Shown piece by piece: positions 24,485 through 35,300 of a DNA stretch of 64,000 nt; the first letter of the stretch is position 1, and every line of letters starts with the position of its first letter. The notes under the pieces are model-generated. The model had not been told where the DNA came from. It did no database searches and saw nothing but the letters and a program-made list of their open reading frames with translations. Source of the DNA: Petrosia ficiformis (Eukaryota; Porifera; Demospongiae; Haplosclerida; Petrosiidae); NCBI GenBank assembly GCA_947044365.1, contig OX345642.1, forward strand, positions 1,275,001 through 1,339,000. Reading direction: 5' to 3'. The position numbers and the translations under genes were made by a program.

Positions 24485-27400
24485 ATGGAAGATGAAGTAG
24501 ACTTGGAGACTGATTCTGATGACGAAGAATACGTACCAGAGGGTAAGAAAAGAGAAGAAGTTTTGTTTTTGTCTTTACATAGCTGAATAAAACTGCATTT
24601 CGTGTTATTATGTGTATTAATAATTTGTGTATGTACATTTAATTAAAAGCCACACCCACTTTTTCCAGGTGATGTAGTGAGCTCAGATGATGAAGGATCA
24701 GATGAAAATGATAAAACTTACAAAATAAAAGATGATGAAATAGTAAAGAATGTTCGAAGAAGTAAAAGAAAGAAAGCAACGAATGAAAAACAAAAACCAC
24801 AGATACGACAAACGAGGAGTCGGACATCCAGGTTTGTCACTAACAAGATGTCTATATTTTTAGTTAGTTAGCTATTTTATAAGAAGCCAACAAAAGTTGG
24901 TATCTGGAAACCATTTTGGCCACATGTATGGTTTCATGCAGGATTTATCCTTAGGGGTGACGGTTTGGTATTCAACTATTTTAGAAAGTAATGTACCATT
25001 TGTAGATATTTTATTAGTATTTTAAAGAAACAATTAAATATACTGATATTTCATTACAAATAACTTGTGATTAATACTTGAATTAGTTTTATATACATGA
25101 TGCATGCAGTTGTTGAGGTAAATTTGGTCTGAAATATAGTGAGATGGGGAAATCCCCCCTGTATGCAACTCTGATTAGAAGATGACAAAAAGGGATGTAT
25201 TCCCAAGGATGGGTGTGTTCTGATATTAGAACATATACAACCTGATATAATCCTAACAATACCTATACACCTAACTTTAATCCTTATACCATACCATAAT
25301 TATACGAAATGTAAATACATGTATGACGTCATTTTGTGATTATTTATATTATAAAGAAGTAATTGATGGGAAAGCCAAGAGACATTTCATCATTTATTAT
25401 TAGAAGACTGAAGAAAGCTCCATGGGATATCTATCACATCCAATAGAATATATAAACGTTTCCCCTCTAGTGTAAGATATTACCCGTTGATGCCCTGGCC
25501 TCTCATGATACAATACAGGAAACTATAGACCTTGTGCGGTTACGTCATCTAACACGGAAATATACTGCGAATCCGCCATTTTGAGTGGTAAGATACTATA
25601 CAATACAGTGTAGTGGAGTCCATTATTTACTGCGTTCTCTCTACTGCAAGCAGAAAGTCGATGAATCTCAACAGTCTGGTAGTTCCCAATTGGAATTGAA
25701 CAACATATTGTCTGCTTGTGATTCCAAGTGCGCTTTTTCTGGAAAATGCAATAGAAAAAACATTCTTTTGCCACTCAAAAACACTTATTATACGGTAAAT
25801 ATACGGAAAGTTTAAACTTATGACGTCAGCCGCACAAGGTCTATACTCTGTTTGGATTGCATCATATATTTACCAAGTTATCATTACCTCATCTATTTAT
25901 TCATCTCTATAAGCTTAAGAAATGATAATCCCCTCTTAATTGTATTTATCAATGATAAACACACTCCTATCAACTCTCTTGAGGAATGATGTAATACTAC
26001 AAACTACCCATTACACATCTCTAGTTTCCCTCTATATATTTGTGTGGGTAGTTTTATGTGGTGCCTCAATTAATAAACTTATAATTGCATAAAACGTACA
26101 TGTATATACATGTATATACATGTGCATTATATAATATACATGTACATACATGTACATTATATAATATACATGTACATACATGTACATTATATAATATACA
26201 TGTACATTGTTTGTATGTACATGTATATACATGTACATTATATAATATGTATGTACATACTTGGCATTATATAATATACATGTACATACATGTATATTAT
26301 ATAATATACATGTACATACATGTACATTATATAATATACATGTATGTACATGTATATACATGTACATTATATGTACATACATGTGCATTATATAATATAC
26401 ATGTACATACATGTACATTATATAATATACATGTATGTACATGTATATACATGTACATTATATAATATGTATGTACATACTTGGCATTATATAATATACA
26501 TGTACATACATGTATATTATATAATATACATGTACATACATGTACATTATATAATATACATGTATGTACATGTATATACATGTACATTATATGTACATAC
26601 ATGTGCATTATATAATATACATGTACATACATGTACATTATATAATATACATGTATGTACATGTATATACATGTACATTATATAATATGTATGTACATAC
26701 ATGTACATTATATAATATACATGTATGTACATGTATGTATATGGATAATGTTATGTGGTGCTTGTATTACGAGTAAGTGTACATTTACAATTTATTTTAT
26801 GTCCTATAATTATGTTTGTTCATTTGTGTGGGTAGTACCTGGATTATAAATATAATGAATAGCTGTATGTTGTATCATCTATCTATCTACATATGTATTA
26901 TGTTTGTTCATTTGTGTGGGTAGTACCTGGATTATAAATATAATGAATAGCTGTATGTTGTATCATCTATCTATCTACACATATATGTATTATGTTTGTT
27001 CATTTATGTGGGTAGTGTAATATAGTAATTAACTATACATTCAGTATTAAGATATGTGTAAGGCCATCATACACCAGGCAACACTGTTGCCAGCAGCATG
27101 CATGAGGCAACAGTGTTGCTAAAATGTTGCCTAGTGAATGGTGGCCATTGTTCCTTTGATGTTTCTGTCAACATGTTGGAACCTGCTCTATTTTCTAACA
27201 ATATGTTGCCAGAAATAGGGAGCTGCTATTTTCTGACAACACATTGCTTGTTGCCTGCAATAGACAACAACATACACTAGGGAATATTGTCATAGCAACA
27301 CTGCCTCGTGTTGCTGGCAACAATGTTGCCTAGTGTATGGTGACCTTTTAATACTATAGTATAGTTCCATGATGTTTATCTTCCAGCTCTAGACAGATGT

Positions 27401-30400
27401 TTGTATAAATTCATACATCCATTCTTGTTTCTTCCTTAAATGGTCATTATTTATAAGGAGTGTTATAATAATATCACAGATTATAATCATCATTGTAGTT
27501 ATTGTAGATAGATATTATCTTCTTCATATACTCTTCAATGTTATAACCAGAGCTATACAATACAAAATCAATTGTTTATATATACTTATGTATCATGTAT
27601 GTCTCAATCATTCTATGTTCAGGTTCTATAGAAGTACTACCGTACACTGTTTCCCTGAAAGTACTTCATTAAAGTTCTAAATTGATTCTTGTATTATATC
27701 AACATAGCTGTGTCAATGTATGTCTTGTACACATGTACTAAGTACACATGTATGTACATGTAGTCATGTACATGTATATTATACATGTAACAAGTTTCTA
27801 TGTGTATACATGTATGTACATTTATGTACATGTACATGTAATATGTTTCATGTACAATTATCATGTACAAGTATGTATATGTACATGTGGATGATGTACA
27901 TGTACATGTTTCTATGTGGATGTGATACATGTACATGTATATAATAATTTTATAGGAGTAGTAGAAGTGCTATACAGTTAGAAGAAGATAAAGATGATGA
28001 TGACGAGGAGGATGAAGACAATGAACAAAAACTGGAAGAGAAGAAGGACTCTGAGAATAATGAATCTGAGAATAAAGCAAGAATAGATGACTTATGGGCT
28101 GATTTTAAAAGAGATATTGGGAATACTACTACTGTGACTAGAAGTAGGTGTGGTTCAGGTGATGTCAAGGACTCGAGTATTAAAGTGAGCTTTTATTATT
28201 AATAGTGAAAAAATACGACTCATTAATAAATTAGTGTCCAAATGCTTCCTAATCAGCCATTTTGGAATGTAATTATCACTCCTAGATATCATGTTTGTAA
28301 GGTGGCAGATATTTATCTGGTACTGGATAATTACAATACGTCTGCAGTCTCTGCACATGAAAAACACTGTAACCTAGCAACAGTACAGAAATGATCAACA
28401 ATAGATGAGCAATGCTTTTAAAAAACGGAAGTTCAGGGTTCAGGATTTGATACAGGATTTTTTTGTTGGAGAGGGGAAAAATCACAAATCCATCATGTGA
28501 AGCACACTGGGGTGTGGAGGTATGCTCTTCCAGGACATTTAAAAAATTTAAACTCAAAATTTGGCTGAATGTAAGTTGTATCTTACCTACGTGATTTACA
28601 ACTTTGGTAAGGTGACCTTAGCAAGATTTGTCTCTAGAGTAGATGCAAGTATTACGGAACGATATATATTATGGTACACTTTGCTAAAAAGTTACAACAT
28701 TTGAGCCCCAGAAGGATTATAGCCGAGATATTGTCATAATTTGTTAATTATTTATCCAGTATTAGACGGATATCCACAAATCTATTGTCATTATAGTCAC
28801 TAGTGTTAATAACACTAGTGACTAGAGTCAGCACTAGTGTCACTACAGTCATTAATGTCACTAGTGTCACTAGTGGCACTGTCACTATGACATTAGTCAC
28901 TAGTATCACTATAGTCATTAATGTCACTAGTGTCACTAGTGGCGCTGTCACTGTGACATTACAGTCACTAGTGTCGCTATAGTCATTAATGTCACTAGTG
29001 TCACTGTCACTATGACATTAGTCACTAGTATCACTATAGTCATTAATGTCACTAGTGTCACTAGTGGCGCTGTCTTTGTGATGTTACAGTTACTAGTGTC
29101 ACTAGTATCATTATAGTCACTAGTGTCACTAGTATCATTACAATCACTAGTGTCACTAGTATCACTATAGTCATTAATGTCACTAGTGTCACTAGTGTCA
29201 CTAGTGACAGTCACTATTGTCACACACACACACACACACACCAAAACAAGTTTTATGTTGAAATATAGATTTTATTACAAAATATTAAAATTTATAAATT
29301 ATAATACATTATTATAATTCCTAATACAGTAATACAGTTATATGATAATAATATTCAGGTTTGATGGTTGAACAAGAAAAGAATTTTCTGCTTAATTTGA
29401 TTGACAATTCTTCATAGTAATTATGTCTTCCAGATAAATTATGCATTTGTAGACTACAAATATATTTATAATGTATGCTAACAAAATATATTCCAAGAGA
29501 TTTTGTAAAGTTTCTATTATCTGAAGAATTAGAATTCTCTGAAGCTAATAGCTTGTTAGCATATTCATAGTTCAATGTAGCAGAATTGTGGCTATCATAA
29601 CTATTACAACAATAAAGCTTACATTATCCCCTTCCAGTAAACCATTGTCACTTTGATCCATTATCCCCTTCCAGTAAACCCTTATCACTTTGATCTATTA
29701 TCCTCTTCCAGTAAACCCTTATCACTGAGCATATATTAAAATAATTAGTATCTGTATCTTCTAATGAAGTAATTAAGATCCATCTTCTTCCTCTCTTTCC
29801 ATTCTTCTTCTTCATCTCTATCCATCCTCTTCTTCCTCTTGCCATATCTTCTCGTCATACCAGGATCTCAAAACTAACTCTACAGAAACTAAAACTATTA
29901 AAATAAAGAAAACATTTGATTTTGCTGGAGAAGATGTCGTGTGAGTATATCATTAGAGTGATTTATTGTGTGGTTACTATTGACCTTTATCAATAATTTA
30001 GAAGTACATACCATTTTGGCCCATAGCCCTTCTTTTGTTGATAAATGACCTCCATATTGAAAGTTCTATATATTACGGAATAAAAATATTAGGGGAATTC
30101 CCTTTTGATTTAATTGTTTGTCTTCTGTTTAGTTTTCATTATCTGTTGTTTTGGTCTTCATAACATGTGATATTGTTTATGATGTACATGTACATCTGAT
30201 GAATAGGAATGGTAGCTGGCTCCTGTCTTTGGCTAGAGCAATGATTGTTTTGTTTTTAAAGGGTTTTCAATTAGTTAATGTATCACTGGAAGAACTAGAT
30301 ATGATGTAATAAGGAAGTTACATGTATGTTGGAGCTGACCCAATTCAGGGGAATATTTTACTGTAAACTTTCAAATTTTAACACAGACAACATCACATAA

Positions 30401-32099
30401 TATAGTCAGACATTAAATCTTATTGGTTGTAAGTCACATGATATGGTCAGACATTAAATATGGTTGGTTGTATGTCACATCATAGTCATCTCATTCATTA
30501 TAAGTCACATGATAAGTCGGAATTAACACACATTTTGATTTCATTTTGTGAGTATTTCATTTATATATTTTTAGTGTTGAAGAGGAAGTATCTGTTGAAT
30601 CTAAAGAAGCTTTAGACTATATGAGAAATCAAAAAGATAAACCACACCCATCATCACCAACACAAGACAAACTACACCCATCATCACTAATATCGCAAGA
30701 TAAACCACACCCTTTATTACCAACACAAGATAAACCACACCCATCATCACCAGCAACACAAGATAAACCACACCCATCAATAACACCTGTAACACAAACA
30801 GATAAAAGGTATGTATATATATATAATCATTTGTAGTCTTGTCTCCAGTAGTCCAGACCCATGCACTTTAATACTCTTAATAAGCCTCTAGTCAACTGGC
30901 ATACTTAGGTAACCTTTTCTTGGCAATAAGGCAAAGATGTTTTGGATTATCAGATTTCAGTACATTACTGATTCCTGTGTTTGATGAAGATGGGGTACTC
31001 CTGGGATATCCCCCTTCTATAGCAATTTGGCCCCTACTTCAAAACCTTTGCATTGATGAGACTCCCCTGATTAAACAACATTTTACTTACCTATATCTAC
31101 CTACCTACCTACCTACCTAGTGCAACATTGGCTTCTTATTTGGCACTGCACAGTTAACTATGATTATATTGTCACCAACTTCTTTGTTAATTGGCTCGAT
31201 CAAGATGTATTCCCAATGGCACACACACTAAACATTCAATACTTCAAAGAGTATCAAAATCTGTGGTGTGGATGCCTGGGGGCATGACTAAATCACTATA
31301 TTTTCTATTCTCATATTTCTTAATTTCATGATAGACCTGTTAAACGTACATCGGGTGCTGAAGCATTACTTCAGGTTTTGAACAAAAAACCCAAAATGAG
31401 TACACTAGTGAGTTATATAACATGACCTTTGACCTGTGATGTCATAATGAGTCATCTCATAATATAGGAGAAGTCTCGACTGGATTGGATGAAGTATAAG
31501 AAAGATGAAGGGTTTGAGGAAGAACTGACCTTTCATACTAAAGATGGGTTAGTAATCTGTAAAAAGGAACATTTTCCCTCAAATTAATTTGAACAAACAC
31601 TTAAATGGTTGCCATTTTGTACAGAAGACACTGAAATTTGGTATCTAAGACAAAGAATAATGATACCTCTTCCTGGTTACCAATGTCATTGGCTTCCTGT
31701 ACTAAATGGTGGAGTGACGAGCAATTGAAGGCAAGCATTTGAATCAAAATTACTTATTATTTCAAGAAAATGTGTTCGTTTTTTTTGTAAATTTGGTCAT
31801 AAATTAATGATATTCCTTGCATTGTAGTAAAATAAATTAATTAATAGCAATCGTGGTTGTTTCTTCACATAAGGATAGTATTATAGCTTTATAATATCTA
31901 TACAAACTACAGAATACAAATAATTTCATGATTGAGTGAGAACATATACAATCTTATATATATCTTATAATGTTAAAATATCATTCCATTATTCTATTAT
32001 AGATATCTTGAGAAACAAGAATTCTTACAAAGAACAGATCAAAGACAATTTGAACAAGAAAGAGATGAAAGATTAAAAAGATTCAAACGATTATACTAA
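24485..32099 (+). CDS. CFDP1: Craniofacial development protein 1 / Bucentaur (BCNT, SWC5-type)
   Basis: Eight exons: 24485-24542, 24669-24831, 27956-28184, 29864-29940, 30575-30808, 31335-31407, 31468-31547 and 32003-32099. They splice in frame to 336 residues (human about 299). The N-terminus is acidic (DSDDEEYVP). The mid-region contains RIDDLWADFKRDIG (the family's DELW block) and KTFDFAGEDV. The C-terminal BCNT-C domain includes KRTSGAEALL, KKPKMSTLEKSRLDW and QFEQERDERLKRFKRLY. Known role: subunit of the SRCAP/SWR1-type remodeller needed for H2A.Z exchange, nuclear. Oddity: exon 5 carries five tandem 10-12-residue units of the QDKPHPSSPT type (30640-30790). Candidate poly(A) signals AATAAA are at 32276 and 32300. 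Confidence 0.92.
25529..25851. mobile_element. MITE with ~25-bp terminal inverted repeats (TA target site)
   Basis: The left end TATAGACCTTGTGCGG plus TACGTCAT and the right end ATGACGTCA plus CCGCACAAGGTCTATA are inverted copies, with TA at both borders as in Tc1/mariner-type MITEs. The 323-bp interior shows 76-83 aa ORFs on both strands that I do not recognise as a transposase. Confidence 0.7.
26095..26745. repeat. ~30-bp ACATGTACATTATATAATAT satellite with ~220-bp higher-order copies
   Basis: Unit ACATGTACATTATATAATAT plus ACATGTACAT. A block of about 220 bp (26219-26440) recurs at 26439-26660 with the same variant (TACTTGGCATTATATAATAT). Long ORFs on both strands are artefacts. Confidence 0.85.
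26800..27020. repeat. ~90-bp direct repeat, two full copies and one partial
   Basis: Copies contain TTATGTTTGTTCATTTGTGT, GGGTAGTACCTGGATTATAA and ATCATCTATCTATCTACA; the third copy ends after GGGTAGTG. Confidence 0.8.
27061..27350. mobile_element. MITE with long degenerate inverted repeats (GGCAACA-rich)
   Basis: Left end AGGCCATCATACACCAGGCA and right end TGCCTAGTGTATGGTGACCT are inverted copies with mismatches. GTTGCC/GGCAAC motifs recur throughout. The 60-aa ORF inside has no recognisable domain. Confidence 0.65.
28790..29215. repeat. GTCACTAGT-based satellite
   Basis: Units ACTAGTGTCACTAGT and ACTATAGTCATTAATGTC. The 6-bp ACTAGT core is palindromic and recurs dozens of times; a ~100-bp higher-order block repeats three times. 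Confidence 0.85.
29625..29725. repeat. ~38-bp direct repeat, three copies
   Basis: TTATCCCCTTCCAGTAAACC followed by CTTATCACTTTGATC, three near-identical copies just upstream of CFDP1 exon 4. Confidence 0.75.
31612..31709. mobile_element. Palindromic ~100-bp MITE, copy 3 (CFDP1 intron 7)
   Basis: Ends CCATTTTGTACAGAAGACA and GGCTTCCTGTACTAAATGG; the interior is also inverted (GGTATCTAAG / ATGATACC). The counterpart at 55350-55454 sits at the same place in the CFDP1 pseudogene, so this insertion predates the segmental duplication. Confidence 0.7.
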
Positions 32100-32394
32100 T
32101 AATTATACTAATAATTATACTTCTCTCTCTCTTGTCACCATATTTAAATGATCCCCACATAATTATTTTCAAACTTTGTAAAGTGCTTTTATTCATCAAA
32201 CAATTCACAATAATATTATTATTAATATTAATATTATTAATATCGATAACAGATACTGTTAATTATCAGTACAATAATAAATACAATGTCTTGTTAAGAA
32301 ATAAATATGTTTCTGTTTGTCAGTTATAGTATACGCTACTGCCACATGTACCACAGAAATCTTCTATCTTGATTGATATTGATTACCAGTTGAT

Positions 32395-35300
32395 CACATG
32401 AGTTAGTACGTTGGTAGATAGAGATTAGTAGTGATGTCACAAGTATCACTGAGTTAGTAAGTTGATAGATATAGATTACTAAGTATCACTGAGTTAGTAC
32501 ATTGGTAGATATAGATTACTAAGTATCACTGAGTTAGTACATTGGTAGATATAGATTACTAAGTATCACTGAGTTAGTACATTGGTAGATAGAGATTAGT
32601 AGTGATGTCGCAAGTATCGCTGAGTTAGTACGTGGTAGATCTAGTTTACTGAGTTAGTACGTTGGTAGATACAGATTACTAAGTATCACTGAGTTAGTAA
32701 ATTGGTAGATATAGATTACTAGTGTTGTCACAAGTATTACTGGGTTAGTACGTTGGTACACTGAGATAGTATGTTGGTAGATATTCATTACTAAGTATCA
32801 CTGAGTTAGTACATTGGTAGATATTGATTACTGAGTTAGTACATTGGTAGATATAGATTACTAAGTATCACTGAGTTAGTACATTGGTAGATCTAGTTTA
32901 CTGAGTTAGCACGTTGGTAGATATTGATTATACTAAGTATCACTGAGTTAGTACGTTGGTAGATATACATGTAGATTACTAAGTTAGTACATTGGTAGAT
33001 CTAGTTTACTGAGTTAGCACGTTGGTAGATATTGATTATACTAAGTATCACTGAGTTAGTACGTTGGTAGATAGAGATTAGTAGTGATGTCGCAAGTATC
33101 ACTGAGTTAGTACATTGGTAGATCTAGTTTACTGAGTTAGCACGTTGGTAGATATAGATTACTAAGTATCACTGAGTTAGTACGTTGGTAGATATTGATT
33201 ACCAAATATCACCGAGTTAGTACGTTGGGAGATATTGATTACTAGTGATGTCACAAGTATTACTGGGTTAGTACGTTGGTACACTGAGATAGTATGTTGG
33301 TAGATATTGATTACTAAGTATCACTGAGTTACTACATTGGTAGGTATGGATTACTAAGTATCACTGAGTTAGTATGTTGGGAGATATTGATTACTAAGTA
33401 TCACTGAGTTAGTACATTGGTAGATAGAGATTAGTAGTGATGTCGCAAGTATCGCTGAGTTAGTACGTGGTAGATCTAGTTTACTGAGTTAATACGTTGG
33501 TAGATACAGATTACTAAATATCACTGAGTTAGTACGTTGGGAGATATTGATTACTAGTGATGTCACAAGTATCACCGAGTTAGTATGTTGGTAGATATAG
33601 ATTACTAGTGTTGTCACAAGTATTACTGGGTTAGTACGTTGGTACACTGAGATAGTATGTTGGTAGATATTCATTACTAAGTATCACTGAGTTACTACAT
33701 TGGTAGGTATGGATTACTAAGTATCACTGAGTTAGTACGTTGGTAGATATGGATTACTAGGTATCACTGAGATAGTACGTTGGTAGAGATAGATTACTAA
33801 GCGTAACTGAGTTAGTACATTGGTAGATCTAGTTTACTGAGTTAGCACATCGGTAGATATAGATTACTAAGTATTACTGAGTTAGTATGTTGGTAGATCT
33901 AGTTTACTGAGTTAGCACGTTGGTAGATATAGATTACTAAGTATCACTGAGTTAGTACGTTGGTAGATATACATGTAGATTACTAAGTATCACTGAGTTA
34001 GTACATTGGTAGATCTAGTTTACTGAGTTAGCACGTTGGTAGATATTGATTATACTAAGTATCACTGAGTTAGTACGTTGGCAAGTATCACTGAGTTAGT
34101 ACATTGGTAGATCTAGTTTACTGAGTTAGCACGTTGGTAGATATAGATTACTAAGTATCACTGAGTTAGTACATTGGTAGATCTAGTTTACTGAGTTAGC
34201 ACGTTGGTAGATATAGACTACTAAGTATCACTGAGTTAGTACATTGGTAGATATTGATTACCAAGTATCACCGAGTTAGTACGTTGGGAGATATTGATTA
34301 CTAGTGATGTCACAAGTATTACTGGGTTAGTACGTTGGTACACTGAGATAGTATGTTGGTAGATATTCATTACTAAGTATCACTGAGTTACTACATTGGT
34401 AGGTATGGATTACTAAGTATCACTGAGTTAGTATGTTGGGAGATATTGATTACTAAGTATCACTGAGTTAGTACATTGGTAGATAGAGATTAGTAGTGAT
34501 GTCGCAAGTATCGCTGAGTTAGTACGTGGTAGATCTAGTTTACTGAGTTAGTACGTTGGTAGATACAGATTACTAAGTATCACTGAGTTAGTACGTTGGG
34601 AGATATTGAGTACTAGTGATGTCACAAGTATCACCGAGTTAGTACATTGGTAGATATAGATTGCTAGTGATGTCACAAGTATCACTGAGTTAGTACATTG
34701 GTAGATATAGATTATTAAGTATCACTGAGTTAGTACATTGGTAGATATAGATTACTAAGTATCACTGAGTTAGTACATTGGTAGATATAGATTATTAAGT
34801 ATCACTGAGTTAGTACATTGGTAGATATAGATTACTAAGTATCACTGAGTTAGTACATTGGTAGATATAGATTACTAAGTATCACTGAGTTAGTAAGTTG
34901 GTAGATATAGATTATTAGTGATCTCATTGTGTTAGTATATCGGTAGATATAGATTACTAAACTTAGTACATTGGTAGATATAGATTACTGAGTTAGTACA
35001 TTGGTAGATATAGATTACTAAGTATCACTGAGTTAGTACATTGGTAGATATAGATTACTAAGTATCACTGAGTTAGTATGTTGGTAGATATAGATTACTA
35101 AGTATCACTGAGATAGTAAGTGGGTAGATATAGATTATTAGTGATCTCAATGAGTTAGTATATCGGTAGATATAGATTACTAAACTTAGTACATTGGTAG
35201 ATTGGTAGATATAGATTACTGAGTTAGTACATTGGTAGATATAGATTACTAAGTATCACTGAGTTAGTACGTTGGTCGATATAGATTGCTAGTGATGTCA

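Larger units (their letters stand above)
24832..27955 (+). other. 3.1-kb intron 2 of CFDP1
   Basis: Non-coding. It holds a TIR element (25529-25851), a TACATGTA/TATATAAT satellite (26095-26745), a ~110-bp repeat (26800-27020), a second TIR element (27061-27350) and a TACATG-rich tract (27715-27940). Confidence 0.65.
28185..29863 (+). other. Intron 3 of CFDP1 (1.7 kb)
   Basis: Contains a CACTAGTGTCACT satellite (28790-29215) and a three-copy repeat (29625-29725). No gene is seen. Confidence 0.6.

Noticed and set aside
24639..24827. 62-aa minus-strand ORF rich in Phe/His/Leu
   Set aside because: Antisense shadow of the acidic CFDP1 exon 2.
26032..26776. Overlapping 111-136 aa ORFs on both strands
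   Set aside because: Translation of the ACATGTACATTATATAATAT satellite.
27098..27280. 60-aa ORF in CFDP1 intron 2
   Set aside because: It lies within the TIR element at 27061-27350 and follows its GTTGCC repeats; no recognisable domain.
28748..29244. Two minus-strand ORFs rich in Thr/Val/Asp (possible adhesin-like repeats)
   Set aside because: They translate the GTCACTAGT satellite inside a CFDP1 intron.
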